A DNA stretch of 64,000 bases from Neotamlana sedimentorum (GCF_000943565.1 NZ_JTDW01000007.1:124001-188000); one strand, 5' to 3'. Shown: positions 51,516 to 61,347, numbered from the stretch's first letter. Translations and numbers: made by a program. The notes: generated by a model from the letters alone, not told the origin.

Positions 51516-52391
51516 TTAAAAGTTAAATTTACCATTGGTATTTTTTCGGTCAGCTTCTGGTAAAATGGTTTCAATAGTATCCCAATGTTCTGCTATTTTT
51601 CCGTTTTCAATTCTGAATAAATCATAGAATGAAGTTGGATTTCCTGCAAATGTTCCTTCGGTTACCGATAGTACAAAATTACCTTCTCCTAAAATGATAT
51701 GACTCTTTTCAAAAACCATGGTAATGCCTTGTTTTGCCATTGCTTCAACTGCTTTTCCAAATCCTGAAAGTCCATCACCAATCATTGAATTATGCTGAAT
51801 GTAGTTGTCTCCATCAAAATAATTTGGCAATTTATTGAACTCCCCTTTTATCAAAACCGTGTTTACAAAATCTTTAATTAAGGCTTTATTTTCTTCGGTT
51901 TTGTCTAAATCTGTAATGGTTGATGCTCCATCGGTTTGTGTATGTCCGCTTGGATTTACTTTTGACAAATCAGAGAAATTATCCCAATGTTCTACAATTT
52001 GTCCGTCATTAAATTTAAAAATATCGAATCCTACTTTTGGTCCAAAAAAGTCATATTCGGTATGTGTAATGGCGTAATCTCCGTCTTGAAAAAAACGCAC
52101 TACGTTTGCTTTAAAACCACCTTCTGGTGCGTGGTGTAAAACTGCTCCAAAACCTTCCAATCCATCAGCTACAGCAAGATTGTGCTGTTTGTAGTTTGTA
52201 GGATTAATGTATGCAATGGTAGATTTGTCGCCCGTTTCTAAACTTGTGATTAATGCTGCTGCTTTTTCTTTGTTTGATAATGCTGTTTTTGTTTCCATTT
52301 TTTCTAAATTTTTAATGTTATTATTTGTGTTTTGTGCATTGCTAGCTGTAATTAATAACACAGCTGCAACTGTTGTAATTATTTGTTTCAT
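51516..52391 (-). CDS. Secreted tandem NTF2-like (SnoaL) protein
   Basis: 291 residues. Signal peptide 1-19, then two similar SnoaL/NTF2-like domains (about 45-155 and 165-285). Each has the pattern of a DGL-GFG motif, a central GDYAIT or GNFVLS strand and a terminal IVEHWDN or IAEHWDT strand, so an internal duplication is clear. NTF2-like folds hold small hydrophobic ligands or act as isomerases; substrate unknown. The gene lies 91 bp downstream of an AraC-type regulator, which may control it. Confidence 0.75.
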   Translation of the reverse strand: MKQIITTVAAVLLITASNAQNTNNNIKNLEKMETKTALSNKEKAAALITSLETGDKSTIAYINPTNYKQHNLAVADGLEGFGAVLHHAPEGGFKANVVRFFQDGDYAITHTEYDFFGPKVGFDIFKFNDGQIVEHWDNFSDLSKVNPSGHTQTDGASTITDLDKTEENKALIKDFVNTVLIKGEFNKLPNYFDGDNYIQHNSMIGDGLSGFGKAVEAMAKQGITMVFEKSHIILGEGNFVLSVTEGTFAGNPTSFYDLFRIENGKIAEHWDTIETILPEADRKNTNGKFNF

Positions 52392-52482
52392 TTTGTTTGT
52401 TTTTAATTATGGTACAAAGATGAAGCAACTACAAGTTGTAGAAAAGATGAAAACGAGTGTTAAAATGGTTAAAGTTGAACCA

Positions 52483-53364
52483 TTAGTCTTTTAATAGTGA
52501 TTTTAAGAATGATTTTGGGGTTAAACCTGTATTTTTCTTAAAATATTTGGTGAAGTTTGTAGGGTCTTCAAACCCTAATTTATAAGCCAATTCAGAACTA
52601 TTTATTTTTGAATTGATTAAATTTCTTTTGGCTTGAAGAATTACGAAATCATCAATTACGTTTTTGGCAGTTTTATGCATCAACTCCTTGCAAATGGTAT
52701 TTAAATGCTTGTAGCTTATAGCCAGTTCTTTGGCATAAAAATTAGCACTTCTGCTTTTTCTAAGGTTCTTCTCAACAAGAGAAACAAACTCCTGATAAAC
52801 AGCAACTTTTGAAGTATCTGAAATATGAAAAGTGATGTTTTGCTTTAAATTCTCTGCTTTAGAAATGAGGATAGTTAATAGCGAATTGATAATGTTTTTA
52901 TGATTAAAAGCTGCTGAATTTTTGTATTCCTTTAGCAATAAATTAAAATAAGTTACAAATTCAGAATTTTCAGGAATTTGAAGAATAGGTGAAAACAATT
53001 CTGGGTTAAAAAGTCGAAATACAAAGTCGTCAGATAAATTAGAAAAACTATTTACAAAATATTCTTCGGTAAATATGATGCAATAGCCTTTTAGTTCTTC
53101 TGAAAACTCAAAAGCATTCACTTGGTCTTTGGTTAGATATACCAAACTATTTTCTTGCACCGGAAACCATTTAAAATCAATAAAATGTCTTCCAGAACCT
53201 TGTGTGAAAAAAATTAAGTTGTAAAATTTTAACTGGTGTGGTAATTCAGGATCGTGTTTGTGTTCGGTTTTATCTTTAGCGATTTTTTCAATCGGGACAA
53301 TTTCAAAACCAAAATTGTCAGTGGTTGCAGGGTTAAATGTTATATGTGGTATATCATTAGCCAT
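52483..53364 (-). CDS. AraC-family transcriptional regulator
   Basis: 293 residues. An N-terminal cupin-like ligand domain (about 20-160, with FFTQGSGRHFIDFKWFPV) and a C-terminal AraC double HTH (about 195-293, with SYKHLNTICKELM and LAYKLGFEDPTNFTKYFKK, TGLTPKSF). It probably regulates the NTF2/MoaF-like genes just downstream on the same strand. It begins 8 bp after the stop of the cytosolic EEP gene, so it may share that gene's promoter. Confidence 0.88.
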   Translation of the reverse strand: MANDIPHITFNPATTDNFGFEIVPIEKIAKDKTEHKHDPELPHQLKFYNLIFFTQGSGRHFIDFKWFPVQENSLVYLTKDQVNAFEFSEELKGYCIIFTEEYFVNSFSNLSDDFVFRLFNPELFSPILQIPENSEFVTYFNLLLKEYKNSAAFNHKNIINSLLTILISKAENLKQNITFHISDTSKVAVYQEFVSLVEKNLRKSRSANFYAKELAISYKHLNTICKELMHKTAKNVIDDFVILQAKRNLINSKINSSELAYKLGFEDPTNFTKYFKKNTGLTPKSFLKSLLKD

Positions 53365-53372
53365 AATACCGA

Positions 53373-54341
53373 TTACTTCTTAAAAACCGCATAAACAGGA
53401 AAATGATCGCTATAACCACCATTGTATTTTTTACCAACATAAGTTCTAAAAGGCGAACCTTTGTAACGACCACTAAAGGTTTTTAAAAAATCTTCATCAA
53501 AAATATTTGCTTTAAAAAATTCAAATTCATTATTCGAGTTTTTAAAGTAATTGGTTGTAAACATAATTTGATCGAACAAATTCCATTTTCTATGATGATA
53601 TGTTGTACCGCGACTAAAAGAACGTAAAGTTTCCATAGGGTTATAAAGTCCGCAATTATCGACTAAATTTTTAATGCTTTTATTATCGGGTTCATCGTTA
53701 AAATCGCCCATAACTATGATTTTAGCATCTTCATTCTCTTGTTTTAACTTGGCTATAATTTCTACCACCTTATTTGATGATACCATGCGTTTAAACTCGG
53801 TTTCCTTCTGTCCTTCGCGTCTAGACGACCAATGCGTTACAATAATATGTACTTTTTCTTCATCTAATTTCCCAGAAACTAAAAGGATATCTCTGGTATA
53901 ATCTGGCGAACCATCGTCACCTCTAAGTAAAACGCTATACGTTTCAGAATGTAAAACTTCAAAACTGGCTTTATCGTAAATTAAGGCAACATCAATACCG
54001 CGTTCGTCCGGCGAATCGTAATGCACAAATCCGTAATTATAATTTTCTAGATGTTTATAATTCAGTAAATCTTGAATAACTGTAGCGTTTTCAACTTCAG
54101 CCAAACCAACAATAGCAGGGTTTTTACCGGTTTCGCGTTTCCCTATATTAGAAATGGCATAACTTAATTTCCTAAGTTTATTATCGTAGCGCTTTGGGGT
54201 CCATCGTTTTACAGAGGTTGGTAAAAAATCGTTATCATGAGTATTTCTATCTTTATGGATATCAAATAAATTTTCAAGGTTATAAAATGCAATAGTTTGC
54301 AAATCGTTTCTCACCGGGATATCATCAAAAATGTCGCTCAT
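53373..54341 (-). CDS. Cytosolic endonuclease/exonuclease/phosphatase-family protein
   Basis: 322 residues from the ATG at 54341; the codon before is a TTG. No signal peptide. Motifs are AFYNLENLFDIHK, GLAEVENA, DERGIDVALIYD, VTHWSSRREG, MGDFNDEPDN and SDHFPVYAVF, so the catalytic set is complete. It is a close paralogue of the secreted enzyme at 45322-46395, distinguished by the missing export signal. Role unknown: DNA/RNA turnover or a small phosphoester. A consensus promoter (54387-54359) precedes it; the AraC gene follows 8 bp later. Confidence 0.85.
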   Translation of the reverse strand: MSDIFDDIPVRNDLQTIAFYNLENLFDIHKDRNTHDNDFLPTSVKRWTPKRYDNKLRKLSYAISNIGKRETGKNPAIVGLAEVENATVIQDLLNYKHLENYNYGFVHYDSPDERGIDVALIYDKASFEVLHSETYSVLLRGDDGSPDYTRDILLVSGKLDEEKVHIIVTHWSSRREGQKETEFKRMVSSNKVVEIIAKLKQENEDAKIIVMGDFNDEPDNKSIKNLVDNCGLYNPMETLRSFSRGTTYHHRKWNLFDQIMFTTNYFKNSNNEFEFFKANIFDEDFLKTFSGRYKGSPFRTYVGKKYNGGYSDHFPVYAVFKK

Positions 54342-54358
54342 CAATAAAAATTTAACTT

Positions 54359-54387
54359 CAAAAATATAAAAATATAAGTGCTAACAA
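54359..54387 (-). promoter_or_regulatory. Promoter of the cytosolic EEP-AraC unit
   Basis: Minus strand TTG (54387-54385), 18 bp, TATTTTTG (54366-54359): exact -33/-7 consensus, about 18 bp upstream of the ATG. Confidence 0.55.
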
Positions 54388-54392
54388 TTGAT

Positions 54393-54400
54393 TAACTTTG
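54393..54400 (+). promoter_or_regulatory. hflX -7 element
   Basis: TAACTTTG, exact TAnnTTTG, only 17 bp before the ATG, so the leader is very short. It overlaps the divergent promoter region. Confidence 0.4.
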
Positions 54401-54416
54401 TTTATATTTTACATAT

Positions 54417-55640
54417 ATGATAGAGAAAAAAGATATTACTTTAGAAAAAGCTGTTTTAATTGGAATTATTACTAAAGACCAAGATGAAACTAAACTTAAA
54501 GAATATTTAGATGAATTAGAATTCTTAACCTTTACCGCTGGTGGTTATGCCGTAAAACGCTTTACGCAAAAAATGGACATGCCAAACTCGAAAACTTTTA
54601 TTGGTAGTGGTAAAATGGAAGATGTGCGCCAGTTTATAGAAGACAACGATGTAGGAACCGCTATTTTCGACGACGAATTATCTGCCGCCCAAGAACGAAA
54701 TATTAGTAAAATTCTTAATGTAAAAGTTCTAGACCGAACTAATTTAATTCTAGATATTTTTGCCCAACGTGCGCAAACGAGTTATGCTCGTACTCAAGTA
54801 GAGTTGGCGCAATGCGAATATTTATTGCCACGTTTACGAGGTATGTGGACACACCTTGAGCGCCAAAAAGGTGGTATTGGAATGCGCGGTCCGGGTGAAA
54901 CCGAAATTGAAACCGACAGACGTATTGTTCGTGATAAAATAGCTTTACTCAAAGCTAAAATAAAAACCATCGATAAGCAAATGGCCGTACAACGTGGAAA
55001 CCGAGGCAAAATGGTTCGCGTGGCGCTAGTTGGTTACACCAACGTTGGTAAATCTACACTTATGAACGTTATTAGTAAAAGTGAAGTATTTGCCGAAAAC
55101 AAACTTTTTGCAACGCTCGATACCACGGTTCGTAAAGTGGTAATACAAAATTTACCTTTTTTATTAAGTGATACGGTAGGATTTATTCGTAAACTACCAA
55201 CCCAACTTGTAGATAGTTTTAAAAGTACTTTAGATGAAGTTCGTGAAGCTGATTTATTGTTACATGTGGTTGATATTTCACACCCTAATTTTGAAGAACA
55301 CATTGAGTCTGTAAACAAAATTTTAGGCGAAATTGAAAGTAGCGATAAACCAACCATTATGGTTTTTAATAAAATTGATGCTTACCAAGCCGAACCGCTC
55401 GATGAGGACGATTTAGAAACCGAACGCACCGAAAAGCATTACAGTCTAGAAGAATGGAAAAGCACCTGGATGAACAAAATTGGAAACAATGCTTTGTTTA
55501 TTTCTGCGTTAAATAAAAAGAATCTTGACGATTTTAAAAAACGAGTTTACGATGAAGTTAGAGAAATTCACGTAACACGTTTTCCGTACAATCACTTTTT
55601 ATATCCAGACTACGACGAATTAGATGCAGACGACGCCTAA
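54417..55640 (+). CDS. hflX: Ribosome-associated GTPase HflX
   Basis: 407 residues. The HflX N-terminal domain (about 1-180) contains GSGKMEDV, DDELSAAQERNI and the GMWTHLERQKGGIGMRGPGE linker split around residue 150. The GTPase has G1 GYTNVGKSTLMN, G3 DTVGFIRKLP and G4 NKID. HflX splits stalled or hibernating ribosomes, notably after heat stress. The end overlaps the PBP gene by 17 bp, suggesting coupled translation. Confidence 0.96.
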   Translation: MIEKKDITLEKAVLIGIITKDQDETKLKEYLDELEFLTFTAGGYAVKRFTQKMDMPNSKTFIGSGKMEDVRQFIEDNDVGTAIFDDELSAAQERNISKILNVKVLDRTNLILDIFAQRAQTSYARTQVELAQCEYLLPRLRGMWTHLERQKGGIGMRGPGETEIETDRRIVRDKIALLKAKIKTIDKQMAVQRGNRGKMVRVALVGYTNVGKSTLMNVISKSEVFAENKLFATLDTTVRKVVIQNLPFLLSDTVGFIRKLPTQLVDSFKSTLDEVREADLLLHVVDISHPNFEEHIESVNKILGEIESSDKPTIMVFNKIDAYQAEPLDEDDLETERTEKHYSLEEWKSTWMNKIGNNALFISALNKKNLDDFKKRVYDEVREIHVTRFPYNHFLYPDYDELDADDA

Positions 55641-57915
55641 AAACCACATAACAATACCCTTTAAAACTAAACTAACTACTTTTTTAAAAAAGAAGTGGGT
55701 AAAGTTTAGTTTTATAGGTATTGGAGTAATTATTTTATTTTTTATTGGGCTTTACTTTAGCATTTATTTGGGCGCATTTGGTAAACTACCTACCAAAGAA
55801 GACCTAAGTTCTATTAAACAAGAAGAAGCTACACAAGTTCTAGATTCTAACAAAAAACTTATAGGCAAATATTACATTTACGATAGGCAACCTCTAGAAT
55901 TTGAAGATTTTCCAGAACATTTAATCCAAGCTTTAGTTGCCACCGAAGATGCCAGGTTTTACGAACATGACGGTGTAGATAATGTAAGTTTAGGACGCGT
56001 GTTTATAAAAAGTATTCTGCTTCGCGATAAATCGGCTGGCGGTGGTAGTACCATAACATTACAATTAGCGAAAAACCTGTTTGGGCGCAAGCATTACCCA
56101 ATTGTGGGCATAATAGTTAATAAATTTAAGGAAGCTATAATTGCCAAACGTATTGAAGATATTTACTCTAAAAACGATATTTTAACACTGTATTTTAATA
56201 CCGTTCCGTTTCCTGATAATACGTACGGCATAGAAAGTGCAGCACAAAAGTTTTTCAACAAATCGGCTAAAAAACTAACAAAAAACGAAGCCGCATTGCT
56301 GGTTGGCACACTAAAAGCCAATAATTATTACAACCCAAGATTACATGAAGAGCGTTGTAAAGAACGCCGAAATGTTGTGCTTAACCAAATGGTGAAATAC
56401 AATTATTTACCGCAAGATTCTCTAAACGTTTTAAGTAAACACGATGTAAATTTAAGCTACCATTCTTTTAACCACGACGTTGGTATTGCTCCATATTTTA
56501 GAGAACAAGTTAAGCAAGAGCTTACTCAAATTTTAGACTCCATTAATAAAGCTGATGATACCGAATACAACTTATATAAAGATGGATTAAAAGTTTACAC
56601 CACTTTAAATTCTGATATGCAGCGTTTAGCTGAAGAAGCTATGGCATCGCATTTAACCAAATTACAAACTGCTTTTGAAGCTTCCTATGGAAAAAATTCG
56701 CCTTGGAAAAAAAATTCAGCTTTACTTGAAGCCACAATAAAAAAGCATAAAACCTATAAAATTTTAAAAGAAAAAGGTTTATCCCATCAACAAATAATAG
56801 ATTCTTTATCGGTTAAACGCGATATAGAAGTTTTTAATTGGGAAGGCGACACCATTCAAAACATATCGACTATTGATAGTTTACAGCATTATTTGAAGCT
56901 TTTAAATACCGGCATGCTAGCAATTGAACCAAAAACTGGTGCCATTAAAACCTATATTGGCGGCATTGATTATCGGTATTTTAAATACGACCATGTATCG
57001 CAAAGCGAAAGGCAAGTTGGCTCTACATTTAAACCTTTTGTTTATACCGCAGCCATTGAAAACGGCATGAAACCATGCACTTATTTTTCACTTTCTGAGG
57101 TTACTTATAAAAATTACGATAATTGGACGCCTAGTAATTCTGGTAGCAAAGAAGAAGATCCGTACATAAACTACACCCTAGAAAAAGCCTTAAGCAACTC
57201 TATAAACACAATTGCCGTTAAAGTTTTTAACGAAGTTGGTATTCCTAAAGTTATTAATCAAGTTAAAAAATTAGGCATTACTAAAACGCTTCCAGAAGAA
57301 CCTTCGTTAGCGCTTGGCGTTGCCGAAATTAATTTAAAAGAATTAACCGGAGCTTACGCTAGTTATTTAAACAACGGACACAGTGTTAAACCCTATGCCA
57401 TAACCAGAATTGAAGATAAACATGGTAATTTAATTGCTGAGTTTAAACCAGAAATTAATAAAAGTGAAGCTTTTAGCGACTACACAAAAGAAGTCATGTT
57501 AGAAATAATGAAAGCTACAGTAAACTCTGGAACTGCATCGCGATTACGAAACACTTATGGTTTAACAAACGATATTGCTGGTAAGACAGGAACTACACAA
57601 AACAATAAAGATGGTTGGTTTGTTGGCTTAACACCTAATTTGGTTACTGTAACTTGGGTTGGAAACGACAACCATAGCATTGGTTTTAAAAGTACAGGCT
57701 TAGGTCAAGGCGCTAATTCGGCCTTACCAATTTTTGCAAAATTCTATCAAAAATTAAATGCAAATACCGAATTTAATTCTATTACTAAAAGTAGATTTAA
57801 TAAACCAGATTCTAAAGTTATAGAAGATTTAAACTGCGAACCAGAAAAACGAGATGGCTTTTTAAAACGATTATTTGGTAAGAAAAATAAAATTAAGAAT
57901 TTTAAAGTAGAATAA
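55624..57915 (+). CDS. Class A penicillin-binding protein (PBP1A-like)
   Basis: 763 residues. One N-terminal membrane helix (about 27-48), then a GT51 glycosyltransferase domain with Glu108 in ATEDARFYEHDGVD and GGGSTITLQLAKNLF, and a transpeptidase domain with Ser467 in GSTFKPF, SNSINT (SxN) and KTGTT near 654. It polymerises and crosslinks peptidoglycan on the periplasmic side of the inner membrane. It overlaps hflX by 17 bp. The basic C-terminal tail is likely disordered. Confidence 0.94.
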   Translation: MQTTPKNHITIPFKTKLTTFLKKKWVKFSFIGIGVIILFFIGLYFSIYLGAFGKLPTKEDLSSIKQEEATQVLDSNKKLIGKYYIYDRQPLEFEDFPEHLIQALVATEDARFYEHDGVDNVSLGRVFIKSILLRDKSAGGGSTITLQLAKNLFGRKHYPIVGIIVNKFKEAIIAKRIEDIYSKNDILTLYFNTVPFPDNTYGIESAAQKFFNKSAKKLTKNEAALLVGTLKANNYYNPRLHEERCKERRNVVLNQMVKYNYLPQDSLNVLSKHDVNLSYHSFNHDVGIAPYFREQVKQELTQILDSINKADDTEYNLYKDGLKVYTTLNSDMQRLAEEAMASHLTKLQTAFEASYGKNSPWKKNSALLEATIKKHKTYKILKEKGLSHQQIIDSLSVKRDIEVFNWEGDTIQNISTIDSLQHYLKLLNTGMLAIEPKTGAIKTYIGGIDYRYFKYDHVSQSERQVGSTFKPFVYTAAIENGMKPCTYFSLSEVTYKNYDNWTPSNSGSKEEDPYINYTLEKALSNSINTIAVKVFNEVGIPKVINQVKKLGITKTLPEEPSLALGVAEINLKELTGAYASYLNNGHSVKPYAITRIEDKHGNLIAEFKPEINKSEAFSDYTKEVMLEIMKATVNSGTASRLRNTYGLTNDIAGKTGTTQNNKDGWFVGLTPNLVTVTWVGNDNHSIGFKSTGLGQGANSALPIFAKFYQKLNANTEFNSITKSRFNKPDSKVIEDLNCEPEKRDGFLKRLFGKKNKIKNFKVE

Positions 57916-57950
57916 AAAAAGACTCATCAGGTATTGAAACCTAATGAGTC
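57914..57950 (-). terminator. Terminator of the DUF3078 gene
   Basis: Arms GACTCAT-C-AGGT and ACCT-A-ATGAGTC around a 6 nt loop; the C/A mismatch becomes a G-U pair in the minus-strand RNA, followed by T's. It may also end the convergent PBP transcript. Confidence 0.7.
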
Positions 57951-57976
57951 TAAATTACATACTATCTATATTATAA

Positions 57977-58906
57977 TTAGAATTTATAGCTTAATCCTAA
58001 AGTCCAATACGTCTGTAAATCATTATCAACATCATCAAAACCAGTTGCAGTTGCAGGGTCTTGGGCTAAGGCATAGTTTAAAGCCTCTTGTTTATTGCTG
58101 CGTAAACCAAAATCGAAACCAACGCCAATCATTTTCCATAAGGTATAGCTAAATGAGTTAGTCCAAGTTAAGTTCGATAAATCACTCGATTTATAACTTT
58201 GAAACATCGACAGGTTTGTTTTAAATCCAATAGCACCAAGTTGTCTTGTATAATCTGCTACAATTTTAGCACCCATAGACGACTCAAAAACGGCATCGTT
58301 ATCGGCAAAAACAAAGTTGTAGTTTAACGGATGCACAACAACAATTAAGTTTGTAATTGGAGTCCAAGTAGCACCAATACCAAGATCTAAATATCCAGGA
58401 TCGTTAAAATTGTTTAATATCGTTGTCCTATATTCCATTAAAGCTGAGGCTGCTATTTTTTTTGTTAAGTTTCTACCGTATAATGAGGTTATATTAAATA
58501 CATCGGTAGTTGGCTCAAAACTATCATCTGCATCGGTACCGTTATCTTTATCATCTAACTTTACCCAACTTAAATTTGTATTTAAAGAGTTTCTCCAGAA
58601 AAACTTATCTTCAATTAAATTAGCAAAAGCATTAAACGTAAACCCAATATTACCAGAATTATTGTTTGGTTTATCTTGAGCATACCAGTTATTAAAGCTA
58701 GAAAGTGATCCTCCAATTGTACCAAAAGCACCTATTTTCCATCCTGGTAAGGCATCTATTTGGGCTTGAATAGCATTAGCTTCGCCTTGAGCTTTATCTG
58801 CTATGGCTTGTTTCTCTGCTTTTTGCGCTTGTAACTCTTCTTTAGTTTGTGCGTTTAATGAGACAACTCCTAATAAAAGAAGTGCTAGTAAAAGTGTTTT
58901 TTTCAT
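57977..58906 (-). CDS. DUF3078 outer-membrane protein
   Basis: 309 residues. Signal peptide 1-20, a short Ala/Gln-rich coiled coil (about 20-50, with ELQAQKAEKQAIADKAQGEA), then amphipathic beta strands ending TLGLSYKF, as in outer-membrane barrels. Conserved DUF3078 features are WKIGAFGTIGGSLSSFNNWY and the repeated N-W-x-x-F strands. Function is unknown. A -7 element (58939-58932) lies 26 bp upstream of its ATG. Confidence 0.8.
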   Translation of the reverse strand: MKKTLLLALLLLGVVSLNAQTKEELQAQKAEKQAIADKAQGEANAIQAQIDALPGWKIGAFGTIGGSLSSFNNWYAQDKPNNNSGNIGFTFNAFANLIEDKFFWRNSLNTNLSWVKLDDKDNGTDADDSFEPTTDVFNITSLYGRNLTKKIAASALMEYRTTILNNFNDPGYLDLGIGATWTPITNLIVVVHPLNYNFVFADNDAVFESSMGAKIVADYTRQLGAIGFKTNLSMFQSYKSSDLSNLTWTNSFSYTLWKMIGVGFDFGLRSNKQEALNYALAQDPATATGFDDVDNDLQTYWTLGLSYKF

Positions 58907-58931
58907 TTTTAATTATTTATTTTTTCTTTTG

Positions 58932-58939
58932 CAAATATA
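58932..58939 (-). promoter_or_regulatory. -7 element of the DUF3078 gene
   Basis: Minus-strand TATATTTG, exact TAnnTTTG. No TTG at the usual -33 distance. Confidence 0.4.
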
Positions 58940-58977
58940 CGGTTATGACCCTGTGTTTAGTTTAGAGTCACTAAATT

Positions 58978-59487
58978 TTAGGACTTTTTTTTGAAAAGTG
59001 GCACCGAAGAACATGCTTCGCCATACATTATAGACTTAGCTACTATTTTTACTTTATTGGCAAGCATTATGTAAGCGTTTTGCGGCACTGGCTTTTTAGA
59101 ACAACCTTTAATAATTACAGGTTTACCTACACATTCCGAAACATCTAAATCGTTTATAATGTCTTGGTAAATTGAAGTTTCTAAAACTTCTAAATCGCCT
59201 ACAATTGTTTTTTTTGCGTAAGACTCTAAGTTCAAACTTAACAACATATATGCCCAACCAGGAATTATAGCATCGCTACTACAAGTAAGCGCCACATAAT
59301 TACCTTGGTATTGCGCCCAATTGTGTTCGCTTACCTGTGTTCTAAAATCTTTTTCTCGAAGCACAAAACCTTCAAAAAGCCAATCTTTTATATCGAAAAG
59401 AACACGTTTTCCTTCAGGATAAAAATCCTCTAAATCTAGTGTAACCAGTTTACTATTCGCAACGCGATTTATAATTTCATCTGCCAT
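58978..59487 (-). CDS. DUF2480 family protein
   Basis: 169 residues from the ATG at 59487, the start that gives the conserved MADEIINRVANS; an in-frame ATG at 59496 adds only three residues. The chain is a cytosolic alpha/beta protein with VLFDIKDWLFEGFVLREKDFR and QYQGNYVALTCSSDAIIP, and a C-rich stretch (CVGKP, GCSKKP). It matches DUF2480, unknown in function, and typically found near the suf-type Fe-S genes in flavobacteria. It starts 19 bp after the ABC exporter stop. Confidence 0.8.
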   Translation of the reverse strand: MADEIINRVANSKLVTLDLEDFYPEGKRVLFDIKDWLFEGFVLREKDFRTQVSEHNWAQYQGNYVALTCSSDAIIPGWAYMLLSLNLESYAKKTIVGDLEVLETSIYQDIINDLDVSECVGKPVIIKGCSKKPVPQNAYIMLANKVKIVAKSIMYGEACSSVPLFKKKS

Positions 59488-59505
59488 AATATGCATTATT
59501 TTTTG

Positions 59506-61347
59506 TTATTGATAACCTTCTGCCTGAAGGGAAAAGAGCTCAGAATATAACGTTTTGTTCTGCATTAACTCTTCGTGAGTTCCAATTTCTAAAACTTTAC
59601 CGTCTTGTAAAACCAAAATTCTATCGGCTTGTCTTACGGTACTAAATCTATGTGAAATAATAATACTTGTTTTACTTTCTGTAAGCCCAATAAATCGCCC
59701 AAACACTTCACTTTCGGCTTTCGCATCTAGCGCCGATGTTGGTTCGTCTAAAATAATAACTTCGGCATCTTTCATGTAAGCTCGCGCCAAAGCCACCTTT
59801 TGCCATTGCCCGCCAGAAAGCTCTTGCCCATTAGAAAAACGTTTACCTAAACGTTGGTTGTATCCATATTTTAATTCGCTAACAACACCACTCGCCAAAC
59901 TTAATTCGGCCGCATTTTCAATTTTTAATTGATTTTCTAATTCTGTAATACTTCCAATGGCTATATTTTCTTTTACAGTAAATTCATACTTAAAAAAGTC
60001 TTGAAAAATCACTCCAAAAAAAGCTTGATATTCCGATTTTTTGTAACGATTTATATTGATGCCGTCTAATAAAATTTCTCCTGAAGTTGGCTCGTAAAAA
60101 CGCAACAACAACTTTGTTAATGTTGTTTTTCCAGCTCCGTTTTGGCCAACAAAAGCCATTTTTTCGCCTGCTTTAAGTGTGAAATTAATCCCTTTTAAAA
60201 TATCTTTTTCAGATTCGGGATAATGAAAATAAACATCTTTAAACTCGAAACCTTGTTTAATCTCTTTTGGCAAAGACAAATCTTCATTAGTTTCTGGTTT
60301 CACCGAAATATCTACAAAATCGAAATAATCTTTTAAATAAAGTGCGCTTTCTGCTATGCGTGTAAATTTGGAGAAGAACTCTTGTAAATTCTTCATTAGT
60401 CGATTAAACGACCCCGATAAAAAAGTTAATTCACCTAAAGTTATTGCTCCCGAAAGCACACGGTAAATTATAAAAACATAAGCACCATAATAACTTAACG
60501 AACCTAATACGTTAAACAGAAAACCTAATGCCGATCGTTTTACGGCTAATTTTTTATTGAGTTCAAAATATTCTTCCGAAAGATTTTTAAAACGATTTAC
60601 AACAAAGTCGGTTAAATTAAAAAGCTTGATTTCTTTAGCCGTTTTATCGTTAGCTCCAATAAAACGCAGATAATCTAGTTCGCGTCGTTCTGATGTCCAA
60701 CTTCTAGCCAAAGAATATTGCTGTTGGCTAAAACGAATTTCGTTAATAAACGAAGGAATTATACTTAAAACCAGTAAAATAATTAAATAAGGATCGAAAA
60801 TTACTAAACCAGCAACTAATGTTGCTATAGAAATGGCGCTTTGTAATTGCCCCAAAACGTTCGACATTAAACCTACACGCCCCGTAGTTTGGGTTCTGGC
60901 TCGTTCTAGCTTATCGTAAAACTCGGCGTCTTCTAATAAACTAATATTTATTTGGTTGGTTTTTCGAATAATAGTTACCGAAGTAGCAATATTGTATTGG
61001 TCGCCCAATAAACCGTCTGTAAGTGATACGGCTCTACTTATTAAATCGGAAAGAATTACTAGCCCAAACTCTAAACCAACATAGGTCCAAAGCTGGGTAT
61101 AGTCTGTAACTTCCAAGGAAACTTGGTAAATAATTTCATCAATAATTAATTTACCAACCCATAAAATAATAACAGGTAATAACGCGGCTATTAGCCTGCA
61201 AAATGCGGTAAGCAAAAATAGGGTTTTATTAACGTTCCAGATTTCTTTAAAAAAACGTGGAATGTAAAATAAGGCGTTAAAAGATGTTTTTAAATCAACC
61301 TGTTTTCTTTTACTATCTTTAAACGACTTTGGCCTGCGATTTACCAT
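59506..61347 (-). CDS. ABC transporter, fused permease and ATPase
   Basis: 613 residues, a half-transporter that works as a dimer. Six membrane helices (about 38-330) precede an ATPase domain with Walker A GQNGAGKTT, signature LSGGQWQKVALARA, Walker B VIILDEPTSALD and a switch His in ISHRFSTV. It resembles lipid or peptide exporters of the MsbA/ATM1 group; substrate unknown. It lies 10 bp downstream of the sufT-like gene, so both are co-transcribed. Confidence 0.9.
   Translation of the reverse strand: MVNRRPKSFKDSKRKQVDLKTSFNALFYIPRFFKEIWNVNKTLFLLTAFCRLIAALLPVIILWVGKLIIDEIIYQVSLEVTDYTQLWTYVGLEFGLVILSDLISRAVSLTDGLLGDQYNIATSVTIIRKTNQINISLLEDAEFYDKLERARTQTTGRVGLMSNVLGQLQSAISIATLVAGLVIFDPYLIILLVLSIIPSFINEIRFSQQQYSLARSWTSERRELDYLRFIGANDKTAKEIKLFNLTDFVVNRFKNLSEEYFELNKKLAVKRSALGFLFNVLGSLSYYGAYVFIIYRVLSGAITLGELTFLSGSFNRLMKNLQEFFSKFTRIAESALYLKDYFDFVDISVKPETNEDLSLPKEIKQGFEFKDVYFHYPESEKDILKGINFTLKAGEKMAFVGQNGAGKTTLTKLLLRFYEPTSGEILLDGININRYKKSEYQAFFGVIFQDFFKYEFTVKENIAIGSITELENQLKIENAAELSLASGVVSELKYGYNQRLGKRFSNGQELSGGQWQKVALARAYMKDAEVIILDEPTSALDAKAESEVFGRFIGLTESKTSIIISHRFSTVRQADRILVLQDGKVLEIGTHEELMQNKTLYSELFSLQAEGYQ

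Noticed and set aside
52207-52494. Plus-strand frame opposite the NTF2 gene and the AraC-NTF2 gap
   Set aside because: Crosses the start of a signal-peptide gene in antisense; no support as a gene.
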